From the NCBI GenBank assembly GCA_017938215.1, contig JAGBBZ010000016.1, positions 1 to 55,287 on the forward strand: a stretch of 55,287 nucleotides of DNA. The letters run 5' to 3'. Position 1 is the first letter of the stretch; the number at the start of each line of letters is the position of its first letter. Under the pieces are notes generated by a model that worked only from the letters and a program-made list of their open reading frames with translations, did no database searches and was not told where the DNA came from. The stretch comes from Eubacterium sp. (GTDB lineage: Bacteria; Bacillota; Clostridia; Lachnospirales; Lachnospiraceae). This document shows positions 54,898-55,287 of the stretch, in pieces. Position numbers and translations under genes: made by a program.

Positions 54898-55287
54898 ATG
54901 ACCGACCGCTTATTAACAGAGTGTACTCTGGAACTGTACGAACAACTGGCAAATATCAACGACTGCAACCACGTTTTTCTCATTCGCGAGAAATCCACGG
55001 GACTTCTTTTTGTGAAAAAAGTGTTGGCTCAATACGACGAACCAATTTTTGCAACCTTAAAAGAAGCACAGATTCCAGGCATTCCTACCATTCAACACAT
55101 TTTGCGGGATGGAGAAACTTTGATTCTCATCGAAGATTTTGTCAATGGTCAGACCGTACAGTCTCTTCTCCAAAATGGTCCACTACCGGAGAAGCTGGCA
55201 ATTGACATTTTGAATCAGCTCACCCGCATACTTACTTCATTGCATCGAAGGACTCCGCCCGTCATTCACCGGGACATCAAGGCAAGC
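54898..55287 (+). CDS. Ser/Thr protein kinase, N-terminal part (runs off the window)
   Basis: At least 130 residues. ATG 54898 has AAGAGGAG upstream. The kinase fold starts at once: FLIREKSTGLLFVKKVL (ATP-site Lys), LILIEDFVNGQTVQSLL (hinge) and VIHRDIKAS (catalytic loop). No Gly-rich loop of classic form is seen. The C-terminus and any membrane part lie outside the window. Divergent from the small regulator gene, it is likely a second kinase of the same system. Confidence 0.88.
   Translation, partial: MTDRLLTECTLELYEQLANINDCNHVFLIREKSTGLLFVKKVLAQYDEPIFATLKEAQIPGIPTIQHILRDGETLILIEDFVNGQTVQSLLQNGPLPEKLAIDILNQLTRILTSLHRRTPPVIHRDIKAS

Overview
The window looks like a chromosome segment of a low-to-mid GC Gram-positive anaerobe of the class Clostridia, most likely Lachnospiraceae. 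The reasons are strong AGGAGG-type ribosome binding sites, TTGACA/TATAAT promoters, a PTS with HPr and enzyme I, an ANTAR regulator, FeoA/FeoB with a Cys-rich FeoB partner, and many BspA-like leucine-rich surface proteins with lysine-rich ends. No phage, IS, tRNA, rRNA or CRISPR was seen. The species cannot be named from the sequence alone.

Region 1 (1-12987) is a carbohydrate region. After the tail of an ANTAR regulator comes a minus-strand operon: PTS EIIABC, a MapP-like maltose-6'-phosphate phosphatase, 4-alpha-glucanotransferase, HPr and enzyme I. A LacI-type regulator diverges from it and glycogen phosphorylase follows, then an AraC regulator and a lipoprotein. Together they suggest PTS uptake of maltose, removal of the phosphate, and conversion of maltose and maltodextrin to glucose and glucose-1-phosphate.

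Region 2 (13141-34834) is mixed. It holds an XRE regulator and an RNA-ligase (RtcB) unit whose second gene runs into its own terminator without a stop codon. A secreted subtilase operon follows, with a frameshifted signal peptide and two twin LRR proteins. Then come an AAA/DUF4143 ATPase, a feoA-feoB iron(II) operon with two matching operators, a Fic protein, a hybrid kinase and HD-GYP regulator pair, a YegS/DagK-like protein, an ECF sigma/anti-sigma pair, a secreted nuclease and an Rpn-type nuclease.

Region 3 (34936-55287) is a roughly 20 kb surface-protein and regulator island, almost all on the minus strand. It has very large secreted proteins (BspA-like LRR, DUF285 repeats, CHAP with InlB-like and Big_2 domains), a membrane Ser/Thr kinase with a PASTA domain, part of a second kinase, and three related helix-turn-helix-like proteins. 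A 21-bp motif occurs three times in front of genes in this island. The kinases, the regulator family, the shared motif and the surface proteins are the best candidate here for an undescribed system.

Several secreted-protein genes look broken or unusual. The subtilase has its signal peptide in another frame, and a small secreted protein has an in-frame TAG.
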